Below are positions 32,733-41,368 of a stretch of DNA of 45,961 bases, piece after piece. Every line of letters begins with the position of its first letter. The first letter of the stretch is position 1. The translations under genes and the position numbers were made by a program. The notes beneath the pieces are model-generated. The model did not search any database. It worked only from the letters and a program-made list of their open reading frames with translations, and was not told the DNA's origin. Origin of the DNA: Nocardia brasiliensis IFM 10847 (GTDB taxonomy: Bacteria > Actinomycetota > Actinomycetes > Mycobacteriales > Mycobacteriaceae); NCBI RefSeq assembly GCF_000710915.1, contig NZ_BAUA01000183.1, forward strand, positions 1 through 45,961, written 5' to 3'.

Positions 32733-33785
32733 TCAGCTGTAGAGACCGCGAGCGAGCACCGGCCAGGACGCGATGAAGGCGTCCTGCCAGTAGCCCCACG
32801 AATGGGTACCGGTGAGGGTGAAATCGAAGGTCGCGGGGATGCCCAGCTCGTTCAGCCGGTTCTGCAAATTCTGCGAGCACATCCGGATACCGGCCTCGAT
32901 CGCGCCGCCGACCACCAGCTGATCGGCCCACTGCTGGACGCCGGGCTTGATCTGGAACGGTCCGTCGAGGGTGTCGTGCGGACCGGGCAGCCCGCTACCG
33001 CTGGAGACGAACAGGTTGACGCCGCGCAGCTTGTCCGCGTGCACCAGCGGATCGTTGGCCGCCCACAGCGGGTCGCCGGGCGGGCCCCACATGTTGTCGA
33101 TCGTGCCGTGCCCGCGTTCTACCGTCATCTGCACGAAGGCCTGACCGATCGGGTCGCTGGTCTGCGCGCACCCGCTGTAGGAGGAGACGCTGCGATACAG
33201 CTGCGGTTTCGCCTCGGCCAGGGCGAGCACCGAGGTGCCCGCCATGGACAGACCCGCGATCGCGTTCACCTTGTTGGTGCCCAGGGCCGCGTCGATCAGC
33301 GGGGGCAGTTCCTCGGTGAGGTAGGTCTTCCATTTGTTCGGCCCGAGTACGGGGTCGTCCTCGAGCCAGTCGGTGTAATAGCTGAACTGCCCGCCCACCG
33401 GCTGCACCACATTGACGTTCTTGTCCGCCAGGAAGTCGAGCACGTTGGTGCGCAGCTGCCAGCTGGCGTCGTCGACGCCGCCGCCCGCGCCGTTCAGCAG
33501 ATACAGCGTCGGCCGCGGCTGCCCATCGTCGGCGGGGCGCTGGATGTCGACCGGGAAGGTCGCGCCCTGCATCGCAGTGGAACGCACCCAGATCCGGATG
33601 TTGCGTCCGTCGGGTTCCTCGACCCGCGCGATCACCGACCCGTCGGGCGCGGCGGGCGTGGACACCCAGTCGCGCGGGACGCTCGCCTGTGCCGGTGCAC
33701 CGGCCGCGATACCGAGTCCGAGACACAGTGACGCCGCCAGTACTACTGCCCGAACTCGAACCACCCAGGTCGACCTGCGATCCAC
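32733..33785 (-). CDS. Secreted mycolyltransferase/esterase (antigen 85-like)
   Basis: A 350-aa exported alpha/beta hydrolase with a signal peptide of about 34 residues ending AQA. Nucleophile Ser180 lies in GLSMAG, and His328 in GTHSWGYW, the histidine motif of antigen 85 and corynebacterial Cmt enzymes. These transfer mycolates between trehalose monomycolate and arabinogalactan or trehalose at the cell surface. The C-terminal part (WADQLVVGGAIEAGIRMC) is also typical. The GTG giving MDRRSTW has GGGAG seven bases upstream; longer frames start in the repeat-rich leader. Several such genes usually occur per genome. Confidence 0.92.
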   Translation of the reverse strand: MDRRSTWVVRVRAVVLAASLCLGLGIAAGAPAQASVPRDWVSTPAAPDGSVIARVEEPDGRNIRIWVRSTAMQGATFPVDIQRPADDGQPRPTLYLLNGAGGGVDDASWQLRTNVLDFLADKNVNVVQPVGGQFSYYTDWLEDDPVLGPNKWKTYLTEELPPLIDAALGTNKVNAIAGLSMAGTSVLALAEAKPQLYRSVSSYSGCAQTSDPIGQAFVQMTVERGHGTIDNMWGPPGDPLWAANDPLVHADKLRGVNLFVSSGSGLPGPHDTLDGPFQIKPGVQQWADQLVVGGAIEAGIRMCSQNLQNRLNELGIPATFDFTLTGTHSWGYWQDAFIASWPVLARGLYS

Positions 33786-33880
33786 GAACACACTCCCAAA
33801 ACCCCGACCCGTACGACTCCGGACACATGCACAACTCCCCCAGCGTGTCGGTCGGGTGTTCAGCGGTGTTACCCGATCAC

Positions 33881-33910
33881 GTTGTTCGATCGGACACAGT
33901 TGTTCGATCG
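33881..33910. repeat. Direct repeat upstream of the mycolyltransferase gene
   Basis: GTTGTTCGATCG occurs at 33881-33892 and again at 33899-33910, an 18-base period, about 95-125 bp before the mycolyltransferase start. It may be a regulator-binding pair; each copy also contains the self-complementary CGATCG. Confidence 0.5.
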
Positions 33911-33931
33911 ACACAGAGACGGGCGAGGAAC

Positions 33932-33967
33932 CGCCTGAACGCGAGACAACCCCTCCGCGTTCAGGCG
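33932..33967 (-). terminator. Perfect hairpin terminator after the sugar ABC operon
   Basis: CGCCTGAACGCG (33932-33943) pairs perfectly with CGCGTTCAGGCG (33956-33967) around a 12-base loop, 34 bases beyond the permease stop on the minus strand. Confidence 0.75.
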
Positions 33968-34001
33968 CCCCTCCGGCGGGCGACCCAGTTTCGCCCGTGA
34001 T

Positions 34002-35216
34002 TCAGCGCGCTCCCTCGGCGCCGCGGCGGGCCACCGAATCGATGGCGACGGAGACCGCGAGGACGGCGCCGGTGACCATGAAGCGCACCGAGGAGTCCAC
34101 ATTGAGCAGCAGCATGCCGTTGGTGATGGACTGGATGACGAGAATGCCGAGCAGCGCGGCATAGGCGCGCCCGCGACCACCGAACAGGCTGGTGCCGCCG
34201 ATCACCGCGGCCGCGATGGCGTTGAGCAGGATGTCGCTGCCGCCGGAACTCTGGTTGACCGCGACCAGCCGGGACGCGGCCAGGATACCGCCGACGGTGG
34301 CCAGCACGGAGCACCCGATGAACGCGGAGATCCGGATCCAGGTGACGTTGATGCCGGCGCGCCGCGCCGCCTCGGCATTGCCGCCGACGGCGTACATGCG
34401 CCGGCCGAAAACCGTTCTGCGCAAGATCAAGTCGAGGCCGAGCACCAGTCCGCCGAAGATCACCAGGGTCAGCGGCACGCCGCGATCGGAATTCAGCACC
34501 AGCACGGTGGCGCCGAGCAGGGCCGCGAGCGCGGCGGAGCGCAGCACGATCCACACCGGCGCCGAGGCATCGAGTTCGGCGTGCACCCGCTGGTGCCGGG
34601 TGATCAGGCTCGCCACGAGATGACCGCCCGCGAGCAGCACCACGAGAATCCAGCCGAGCAGCGGCGAGAGCCAGGTATCGCTGATCGTGGCGATGCCGCG
34701 ATCGAAAGGCAGGTTCACCGTGCCGTCTTTGCCGAGCAGGTAGAGCATCAACCCCTGCCAGCCGATCAAACCGGCCAGCGTCACCACGAACGACGGCATG
34801 CTCAGCATCGTCCGCATCAGGCCGTGCAGTAGTCCGATGGCCGCGCCGACCGCCACCGCGGCGAGCACCGAGAAGATCGGATTCCAGCCGTGCTGCACGT
34901 ACAGCAGCGTCATCACCACGGCGGTCAGGCCACTGACCGAGCCCGCGGACAGGTCGATCTCGCCGAGCAGCAGCACCAGCACGATGCCGAGCGCGATGGT
35001 CCCGGTCGCCGCCATCTGCAACGCGAGGTTGGTGAGATTCTCCGCGGACAGGAAGTGCGCGTTGAGCCGGTAGAACACTGCGGCGATGATGACCAGCCCG
35101 ATCGCCACCGGAACCGATCCGACTTCGCCGCGGCGCAGCCGGTCCAATGCGGCGTCGACCAGCCCACGCCCCCGATTTTCCTGTAACACAGGTCTTTTCA
35201 TAACGGCTTCACTCAT
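34002..35216 (-). CDS. Xylose-type sugar ABC transporter permease (XylH-like)
   Basis: A 404-aa permease of the ribose/xylose family with about ten membrane spans. Conserved stretches are LVLLLGEIDLSAGSV, SFVVTLAGL and AVGGNAEAARRAGI (the coupling loop that contacts the ATPase). It follows the ATPase gene after 72 bp. With the binding protein XylF-like and the single-domain ATPase it forms an importer. The sugar (xylose or a related pentose) is inferred from the similarity of the binding protein. Confidence 0.92.
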   Translation of the reverse strand: MSEAVMKRPVLQENRGRGLVDAALDRLRRGEVGSVPVAIGLVIIAAVFYRLNAHFLSAENLTNLALQMAATGTIALGIVLVLLLGEIDLSAGSVSGLTAVVMTLLYVQHGWNPIFSVLAAVAVGAAIGLLHGLMRTMLSMPSFVVTLAGLIGWQGLMLYLLGKDGTVNLPFDRGIATISDTWLSPLLGWILVVLLAGGHLVASLITRHQRVHAELDASAPVWIVLRSAALAALLGATVLVLNSDRGVPLTLVIFGGLVLGLDLILRRTVFGRRMYAVGGNAEAARRAGINVTWIRISAFIGCSVLATVGGILAASRLVAVNQSSGGSDILLNAIAAAVIGGTSLFGGRGRAYAALLGILVIQSITNGMLLLNVDSSVRFMVTGAVLAVSVAIDSVARRGAEGAR

Positions 35217-35288
35217 GACCTACCTCGCCGTCGCTCGGCACGGTCATGTGCGATACCCGCTGTGACATGATTCGCTCACTGCGTTCTT

Positions 35289-36026
35289 TCATGCGGCCGC
35301 TCCCGTGATCGCTGCCACGATATCTGCTTGAGTCGCCTTGGCGGTCTCGAACTCACCAGCATTGCGCCCCAGCCGCAGCACCACGACACGATCGCTGACC
35401 GAGCGCACGTCCACCAGATTGTGCGAAATCAGCAGCACCGCGAGGCCGCGCTCACGCAGGCGGCCGATCAACGCGAGCACCTGCGCGGTCTGTTCGACGC
35501 CGAGCGCGGCGGTCGGCTCGTCCAGAATCACCATGCGCGGCCGCCCGAGCAGGGCCCGCGCGATGGCGACCGACTGGCGCTGACCACCGGACAGCGCGGA
35601 GACCGGCGCCCGCACGTCCTTGATCCGCACATCCAGCGAGGCGAGCAGATCGCGTGCGCTGCGCTCCATTTCGATCTCGTCGAGCACCGAGCAGATCCGG
35701 GTCTCCGCACCGAGATGCAGGTTGGCGACGACATCGAGGTTGTCGCACAACGCGAGATCCTGGAACACCGTGGTGATGCCGAGCGCCTGCGCGTCCTGCG
35801 GGCGCGCGATCCGCACGGGCGCACCGGCGAAGACGATTTCGCCCTCATCGGCGACGGTCACGCCCGAAATCGCCTTCACCAGTGTCGATTTGCCCGCGCC
35901 GTTGTCGCCGACCAAGGCCACCACCTCACCGGCGCGGACCTCGAGATCCGCGCCCGCCAGCGCCTGCACCGCGCCGTAGCGTTTGGTCAGACCGCGGGCC
36001 GAGAGAACCGCTGTGGGAGCTGTCAT
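35289..36026 (-). CDS. Sugar ABC transporter ATP-binding protein, single-domain (XylG/FrcA-like)
   Basis: A 245-aa ATPase with Walker A GDNGAGKST at 40-48, signature LSGGQRQS, Walker B VILDEPTAAL and the switch His in ISHN. Classical XylG/RbsA have two such domains in about 500 aa; this one has one and must act as a homodimer, as in FrcA. Its ATG overlaps the stop of the binding-protein gene by 4 bp (ATGA), so synthesis is coupled. Confidence 0.92.
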   Translation of the reverse strand: MTAPTAVLSARGLTKRYGAVQALAGADLEVRAGEVVALVGDNGAGKSTLVKAISGVTVADEGEIVFAGAPVRIARPQDAQALGITTVFQDLALCDNLDVVANLHLGAETRICSVLDEIEMERSARDLLASLDVRIKDVRAPVSALSGGQRQSVAIARALLGRPRMVILDEPTAALGVEQTAQVLALIGRLRERGLAVLLISHNLVDVRSVSDRVVVLRLGRNAGEFETAKATQADIVAAITGAAA

Positions 36027-37105
36027 TTGATACCCGCGGCCTGGCATGCCGCCGCGACGTCGGGCGTGCAGATATCGGCGACGGAATAGAGACCGTCCTT
36101 GACGATGGTGTCCTTGATGTTGTCCTTGCCCACCGCGATCGCATCGAGCAGGAAGGACGGGATATCGGTGGCACCGTTGTTCGTCTTCGCGGGCGCCGTG
36201 GGCTTTTCGCCCCTGGTGAGCGCGACGGCGAGCTCGGCCGCCTTCTCCGCCTGGGCCCGATAGTCCAGGTAGATGGTCATGGTCTGCTCGCCCGTCAGGA
36301 TCCGTTGCACGCCTGCCAGTTCCGCGTCCTGCCCGGTAAGCGGGGGCAGGGTGGCGTAGCCGGCCCGCTTCAGCGCCGCGATCGCGCCACCCGCCATGCC
36401 GTCGTTGGCCGAGTACACGCCGACGATCGCGTCCTTGCCGAGGGCGGTGATGGCCTGTTCCATCTGCTGCTGCGCCTTGTCCGGCGACCAGTCCGGAGTG
36501 TCGAACTCGCGGCCCACCTTCACTTTTCCGTCCAGGGCCTCGTGCGCGCCCTTCTTGTAGTCGCCCGCGCTGGGATCGGTCGGCGAGCCGTTGATCACCA
36601 CGACCTGACCCTTGTCGGTGGTGCCGCGCTTGCTCAGTTCGGCCAGCAGCGCGTCGCCCTGCACCTTGCCGACCTTCACGTTGTCGAAGGACACGTAGTA
36701 GTCGTAGGCGATGCCGGAGATCAACCGGTCGTAGGCGATCACCGGGATCTTCTTCTGCTGGGCGGTATTCACCTGCGGGGCAACGGCATCGGCGTTGACC
36801 GCGTCGAACACGATGACGTCGGCGCCCTGGGTGAGCGCGGACTCGAACTGGCCCTGCTGCTTGGCCGCATCCTGGTCGGCGTTGAAGTAGAGCACCTTGC
36901 ATTTGTCGCAGAGCTGCCTGACCTTCGCCTCGAACAGCGGGCGGTCGAAGGCCTCGTAGCGGGTGGTCTTGGATTCGGGCAACAGCAGCGCGATCGTCGG
37001 GGTGTCGCCGCCCGATTTCGCGTCTTTGGCGCTGTCGCCGGAGCTACAGCCTGCCGCCAGGACGAGTGCGGCCGCCGCCGCGGTGAAGAGCTGAATTCGA
37101 CGCAT
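36023..37105 (-). CDS. Xylose-type periplasmic binding lipoprotein (XylF-like)
   Basis: A 360-aa lipoprotein with lipobox AAGC (Cys20) and a two-lobe sugar-binding fold of the ribose/xylose class (YRLISG-like AYDRLISG, NGSPTDPSAGDY, SANDGMAGGAIAALK, LTGQDAELAGVQRI). These stretches match XylF. It delivers the sugar to the permease at the membrane surface. The ATG at 37105 gives a standard signal peptide; the longer frame would start inside the operator. It is divergent from the ROK regulator over 168 bp. Confidence 0.92.
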   Translation of the reverse strand: MRRIQLFTAAAAALVLAAGCSSGDSAKDAKSGGDTPTIALLLPESKTTRYEAFDRPLFEAKVRQLCDKCKVLYFNADQDAAKQQGQFESALTQGADVIVFDAVNADAVAPQVNTAQQKKIPVIAYDRLISGIAYDYYVSFDNVKVGKVQGDALLAELSKRGTTDKGQVVVINGSPTDPSAGDYKKGAHEALDGKVKVGREFDTPDWSPDKAQQQMEQAITALGKDAIVGVYSANDGMAGGAIAALKRAGYATLPPLTGQDAELAGVQRILTGEQTMTIYLDYRAQAEKAAELAVALTRGEKPTAPAKTNNGATDIPSFLLDAIAVGKDNIKDTIVKDGLYSVADICTPDVAAACQAAGIK

Positions 37106-37146
37106 GAGGTCACCGTGCCGAGTGGAGTGAGAGCGCCCGGTTGAGC

Positions 37147-37172
37147 GTTGGTAAGAAAGGTAGTTTACTAAC
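37147..37172. promoter_or_regulatory. ROK-regulator operator candidate at the sugar ABC promoter
   Basis: GTTGGTAA (37147-37154) and TTACTAAC (37165-37172) form an inverted repeat with 7 of 8 matches across ten bases, in the AT-rich part of the divergent gap, 42 bp upstream of the binding-protein start. It fits a XylR-type ROK repressor site. The half TTGGTAAGAA recurs at 38486-38495. Confidence 0.6.
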
Positions 37173-37273
37173 AACGAGGTGTCCAGTGGTGCGAGCAGGA
37201 GGATTCATGAGCGAGCGAATCGTGTCGCGGCGTGCCCGCGCGTGACGACGCCGAGCGCCGCCGAGGCGAAGTC

Positions 37274-38449
37274 ATGAGCAGGGTGGGCAATCCCCAACTG
37301 CTCCGGACGATGAACGAACGGCTGCTGCTCGACTACCTGCGGGTCAGCGGGCCCGCCTCGCGCGGTGAGCTCGCGAAAGCCAGCGGACTGTCCAAACCTA
37401 CCGTGTCAGCGGCACTTTCGGGCCTGGAACAGTCCGGCCTGGTACAGCTGGTCGGCTCGTTGAGCGGCCGGCCGGGACCGACCACCGCGCTGTACGACGT
37501 GAACGTGCGCGCCGGGGTGGTGGCCGGAGTCGATATCGGCCGGAATTGGATCCGGCTCGCCATCGCCGATCTGCGCGGGGATTTCATCGGACGCCGCGAT
37601 GTACGCAATTCCGCCCGCTCGGCCGCGGATCTGGTGCGCCGGGTGCGCAGCCTGGCCGACGAGGTCGCGTCTGACGCGGGGATCGACTGGACCGCAGTGC
37701 ATTACGCGGTGATCGGCAGTCCCGGTGTGCTGAATCCGAGCACTGGGCGACTCGACTACGCACAGAACCTGCCCGGGTGGGGCCGGGCCGGGCTGGTCGG
37801 GCAGCTGCGTGCCGCGCTCGAGGTCGAGTCGAGCATCGAGAACGACATCAACCTCGCGGCCGTCGGCGAATTGACCTTCGGCGCCGGGGCGGGTGTGCGC
37901 AATTTCGTGCTCATCTCGATCGGCACCGGTGTCGGCATGGGCATCGTGATCAACGGCGAACTCTACGTCGGCAATACCGGTGCGGCCGGTGAGGTCTCGT
38001 TCCTGCCCGCGACCGAGGTCGACGCTCCCCCACTCGATGCCCGCGAACGCGGCATGACCGAAACCGTCGCCGCGGCAGGCGGTGTCGCGCGTGCGGCCGA
38101 ACAGGCCGGTCTGCCGGGCGCCTCCGCGAAGGAGATCTTCAGCGCCGCGGCGGGCGGCGATGCCCGCGCGATCGCGGTGGTCGAAGCCGAAGGCCGCCGC
38201 ATCGGCGCGCTCATCACCGCGGTCGCCGCCATCCTCGATCCCGAACTCGTCGTGCTCAGCGGCGGTATCGGCAACAATCTCGAGCTGCTCGGCAGCGCGA
38301 TCGGCCGCCGGATGAGCGAACTCGGTCCGCTACGCCCCCGCATCGTCGCCAGCACCCTCGGCGACGACGGCGTCCTCACCGGCGCCGTCTCCCGAGCACT
38401 CGCCGTCGCCCGCGACCGCCTCTTCGAAAGACGTTCAGCAGGTGCGTGA
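37274..38449 (+). CDS. ROK-family transcriptional repressor (XylR-like)
   Basis: A 391-aa protein with an N-terminal winged helix (about residues 10-65; RGELAKASGLSKPTVSAAL) and a C-terminal sugar-kinase-like ROK domain (GVDIGRNWIRLAIADL, ISIGTGVGMGI, LVVLSGGIGNN). The ROK zinc motif CxCGxxGC is missing; the region after GAAGEVSF has no cysteines. It probably binds the imported sugar and represses the divergent ABC operon. Its last 16 codons lie within direct repeat A, a diverged copy of which is found 5.8 kb away. Confidence 0.9.
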   Translation: MSRVGNPQLLRTMNERLLLDYLRVSGPASRGELAKASGLSKPTVSAALSGLEQSGLVQLVGSLSGRPGPTTALYDVNVRAGVVAGVDIGRNWIRLAIADLRGDFIGRRDVRNSARSAADLVRRVRSLADEVASDAGIDWTAVHYAVIGSPGVLNPSTGRLDYAQNLPGWGRAGLVGQLRAALEVESSIENDINLAAVGELTFGAGAGVRNFVLISIGTGVGMGIVINGELYVGNTGAAGEVSFLPATEVDAPPLDARERGMTETVAAAGGVARAAEQAGLPGASAKEIFSAAAGGDARAIAVVEAEGRRIGALITAVAAILDPELVVLSGGIGNNLELLGSAIGRRMSELGPLRPRIVASTLGDDGVLTGAVSRALAVARDRLFERRSAGA

Positions 38450-38480
38450 TCCGCTAGCGGTGAGGGACCGCGGGACCGTA
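38401..38480 (+). repeat. Direct repeat A (left boundary of the accessory block)
   Basis: An 80-base segment containing the last codons of the ROK gene (ending RLFERRSAGA) and, just beyond, on the minus strand, a remnant encoding YGPAVPHR plus stop, the tail of the lipoprotein whose intact copy is at 44224. It matches repeat B at 71 of 80 positions. Confidence 0.8.
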
Positions 38481-38549
38481 CATCCTTGGTAAGAATGCTA
38501 TGCGGATCGACCGAGGAGCTCACGACTGGTTCAGTGTCATTCGTCGGAG

Positions 38550-39494
38550 TCAGTCAGCAAGTTCGTATCGATACCAGCGTCTGGGGTCGCCGTCCTCGTG
38601 CAACCAGAGAGTCGAGTCACGTCCGATCTTTCCGCGAGCCCATACTGTGGGCTGCCGACCATTCGGCAAAACGAGTTCCTCGGTATCGGTTTCGGTGATG
38701 ACTCCGTCCTGGAGTCGGCCTTTTCTGATCTTCCATTTCGGCTTCCCTTTGTATCGATGTTGGTCGAAGAAGCCGAAGGTCGCGCCCGATACCGCCAAAC
38801 CGACACAACGGGTGACCGAGTTCGGGGTGATCGATCGCACGCCATTGGCGTCCATCTCCACCAGCGGAAACTTGGTATAGGGACAGGCGTAGGTGAGGGT
38901 GCGACCGACATTGATCGCATAGCAGTCACACCAGTCGACCTGATTTCCGGTGTCCTCGAAAGCGAACCAAGGCCCCCTGTCGACGCTGTCCCAGCGCGCC
39001 AAGCCGATACTGAAACCGGTCGACCAGGTGCCGTCCGGTTCCGCAAACGCGAAGGAGGCTTCGTCGAAGTAGCTGATCCAGATCCTCCCAGCGGGATCTG
39101 TCAGCAATTGCGCGATAGCGTCTCCTGCGTAGCAGGCGCCCACTCGATGTCCCGTGCTGTCGAAGGCGACGACGTTGTGGGGCAAGGTCGAATCCGTGGG
39201 CTCGACTCGCTTGGTTCGTGCAGCGCCCAGGACGACTCCATCGTCGAGGACATCGATCTCGCGGAACCACTGATCGAGGCCGGTCAGCGGTATCTGGTCG
39301 ATTTCGTCGTCGTCGCAGATGACAACGGTCGCGTCGTAGTGCGGGCTGTGTGCACGCGCGGCGGTAATTTGTGCGGGATCCACGAGCAGGGCCACGAGCC
39401 GGCCGCGGTGATCGATCGTGGCGGCGGAAACGTCGAATTGTGCGTAGCGATGCGGCAGGGTTGCGTGCAGCGCGAGTCGGCGTCTACTGACCAT
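38550..39494 (-). CDS. Hypothetical protein, possibly beta-propeller-like
   Basis: A 314-aa protein I do not recognise. It has no signal peptide or membrane span. The chain is rich in short beta-type segments with Trp and Gly (GRIWISYFDE, SVDRGPWFAFED, STLWLHEDGD) spaced 40-50 residues apart, which suggests a beta-propeller or repeated sheet. Cys pairs occur at WCDCYA. GGAAAGG stands before the ATG. First gene inside the left end of the island, pointing toward repeat A. Composition is lower in GC than the flanking genes. Confidence 0.75.
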   Translation of the reverse strand: MVSRRRLALHATLPHRYAQFDVSAATIDHRGRLVALLVDPAQITAARAHSPHYDATVVICDDDEIDQIPLTGLDQWFREIDVLDDGVVLGAARTKRVEPTDSTLPHNVVAFDSTGHRVGACYAGDAIAQLLTDPAGRIWISYFDEASFAFAEPDGTWSTGFSIGLARWDSVDRGPWFAFEDTGNQVDWCDCYAINVGRTLTYACPYTKFPLVEMDANGVRSITPNSVTRCVGLAVSGATFGFFDQHRYKGKPKWKIRKGRLQDGVITETDTEELVLPNGRQPTVWARGKIGRDSTLWLHEDGDPRRWYRYELAD

Positions 39495-40335
39495 CGCCCT
39501 TTCCGGTTGTCATGATGTGATCATCGCACGGCCCAGTCGCAGATGCTCAGTTCGGTCGCCGCACAACCGTATTGGCCATCCGCACATGCCCTGAGCGCTC
39601 GGCGGGCAGGCTCAGGCCGGCGCCGCAGCCAACGCACGCATATGCCGGGTCGAGTACGTTGGGCAGCCCCGACTCGTCGGATCTGCGGCTGTTTCCACAA
39701 CAGCAGGATTGCCAAAAGTCCTGCCAGACAGGGCAGCATTCCGATTCGGCTCCGCAGCGGAATTCGACCGGATGCTCGACGCTGTGCTCGATGGCATCCG
39801 AGACCGGGCCGCCCGGTCAGCGCAGACCTGATCGAAACCAACTCGGCCGAACGTGCTCATCTGCCGCTGGGCGCACGTCGGGCAGTCGCCCAGATTCGTT
39901 GGTGGGCAATGCTTCCAGCGCTCGAACATGCCGAAGAGCGGATGCTTCGTCAGCGAAGAACGGGCTGGGCGTGTCCTCCGTCCGCCTGGTCAGGGCGCAG
40001 GCCAGGGGCATCCGAGCCAGTCGCGGATGTAGGCGACGAGCCGGGCGCGGGTTCGCTTGTCCCGCCACTCGGTGTCGATGCCTTCGGCCCGGAGCACGGC
40101 GTCGGCGCAGCCCTCGGCGTCCCACGGCGGGTCATCGAGCAGCCGGGCATCCTGCCGCACTGTAGTGGACAACACACTCCCATCCCGCCGAGCGCTCGGA
40201 TCGCAGCGAGATCGACTGTGCCTAAGGATGTCTGGAGATACCGATCTCCAGGCGGACGACTTTGGCGCGAAGGGGATTCACGGACAGTTCTGCTGTCTGT
40301 ACCGAGCGCCGATCATCCTGTCTTCGGGTCGGTCA
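39495..40335. other. Poorly coding, possibly degenerate stretch of the island
   Basis: About 840 bp with no gene I can defend fully. The minus strand has several overlapping short frames: 39990-40175 (listed separately), a 64-codon frame at 39817-40011 (MPLACALTRR start), a frame at 39612-39929 with CPPTNLGDCPTC, and a Cys-rich frame without start codon at 39547-39816 (eight Cys, including CVGCG). Fragmentation across frames with locally plausible codon use suggests decayed genes. Confidence 0.4.
39990..40175 (-). CDS. Hypothetical 61-aa protein (start uncertain)
   Basis: A 61-aa soluble frame (RLLDDPPWDAEGCADAVL, RARLVAYIRDWLGCPWP) whose composition looks coding. The start is unclear: GTG 40175 and TTG 40172 lie very close to GGGAG. 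It may be the C-terminal remnant of a longer gene. Function unknown. Confidence 0.4.
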   Translation of the reverse strand: MLSTTVRQDARLLDDPPWDAEGCADAVLRAEGIDTEWRDKRTRARLVAYIRDWLGCPWPAP

Positions 40336-41118
40336 TCAGTCTCGATACGGCTGGCCAGGTCGCTCGAATGGTCGCTGATCACGGCGCTCCAGCGCAGCCA
40401 TCGCCCACTTCATCTCCGAATGCTCGGCCGCGCGAGGAAAATGGTTTCGGACCTCCTCGGCCGTGATCGGTGGTGCGTCCACTCGCGCGATGCGCAACAC
40501 GGTTGGGGCAAGTTCTTCGGCATGATAGGCAGCGAGCTTGTGGTGTCCGTCGAGAACGAAACCACTCCAGACGTTTTTTGCGCCGGCGCGCAGGGCGATG
40601 ATCACTGGCCGTGCGCCCTGGCGGATTGCCGCGCGATACCGCTCGACCGTTCCGGTGTCGGTCGGCGGCCACGCCTCGGTCGGTGTAAGCCAGTCCTCCA
40701 ACGGGTAAATGCCGCTCGGCTCGTCGGGCTTGGGTCGGCTGATACCCCACTTCGTCGAGCTGTACCAAGCCTGGAAGCCTTCGACGATCCGGTTGGTTAC
40801 CGGTTCGGGGAATCGTAATTCATAGCGGCCGTCGGCCATCAGCATGAGCAGCGGCGCGAGAGTTTCGGCGAGGCTCCCGGTGCTGTAGCCCTCGGTGGTC
40901 AGGTCACGCATAGCCTGCAACTCTTCGGGCCGGGGCGCTCGCTCCGGAGCTCGCACGAACAATCGGCCGATGCTTCCGGCAAAATCGGCTATATCCAGCC
41001 CCGCCGCTTTTCCGCCCAGATAGAGCAAGCTCTGACCGTACTGCCCGTGTGATCCGCAATCGCCGCGGACATCGATCACTCCCGCGCCGTCTGCCACGTC
41101 GACTACCTCGATGGTCAC
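40336..41118 (-). CDS. Hypothetical protein with ParB/sulfiredoxin-like C-terminal motif
   Basis: A 260-aa soluble protein of unknown role. The N-terminal ~110 residues (GSHGQYGQSLLYLGGKAAGLDIADF) are unassigned. The C-terminal part contains VERYRAAIRQGARPV and FVLDGHHKLAAYHAE, the DGHHK signature of the ParB/sulfiredoxin superfamily nucleotide-binding pocket. Here it is not next to a ParA gene, so a partition role is unlikely; an effector or stress role is possible. I place the start at GTG 41118; a TTG 18 codons upstream is an alternative. Confidence 0.65.
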   Translation of the reverse strand: MTIEVVDVADGAGVIDVRGDCGSHGQYGQSLLYLGGKAAGLDIADFAGSIGRLFVRAPERAPRPEELQAMRDLTTEGYSTGSLAETLAPLLMLMADGRYELRFPEPVTNRIVEGFQAWYSSTKWGISRPKPDEPSGIYPLEDWLTPTEAWPPTDTGTVERYRAAIRQGARPVIIALRAGAKNVWSGFVLDGHHKLAAYHAEELAPTVLRIARVDAPPITAEEVRNHFPRAAEHSEMKWAMAALERRDQRPFERPGQPYRD

Positions 41119-41368
41119 CTGCTGAACATTACTGTCCGACCACTGTCGGAAGAGGCGGAGCCATGCGTACAACTAGAACCTGCGGCGGACCACTGTGGTT
41201 GCGACGGTGTCGGTCTGCAGAAGATAAACGGCAGACTATCTCGCCATCGACAACGCACGATATTGCCTGCGGGCTCAGGCGGTTCCTGACCGAGCCGAGC
41301 CGCACTGGAAGATCGACGCGCGGAGACGATCTCGACCTCTCCAGCGCACGGAAATGCCGAGGAGTGGT

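Noticed and set aside
35289..36902. 537-codon minus-strand frame fusing an unrelated N-terminus to the sugar ATPase
   Set aside because: The first half is the binding-protein gene read out of frame; the real ATPase starts at 36026 with a 4-bp overlap.
39543..40466. 307-codon plus-strand frame in the island
   Set aside because: No start signals, Arg/Pro/Ala-rich composition, and antisense to more plausible minus-strand frames.
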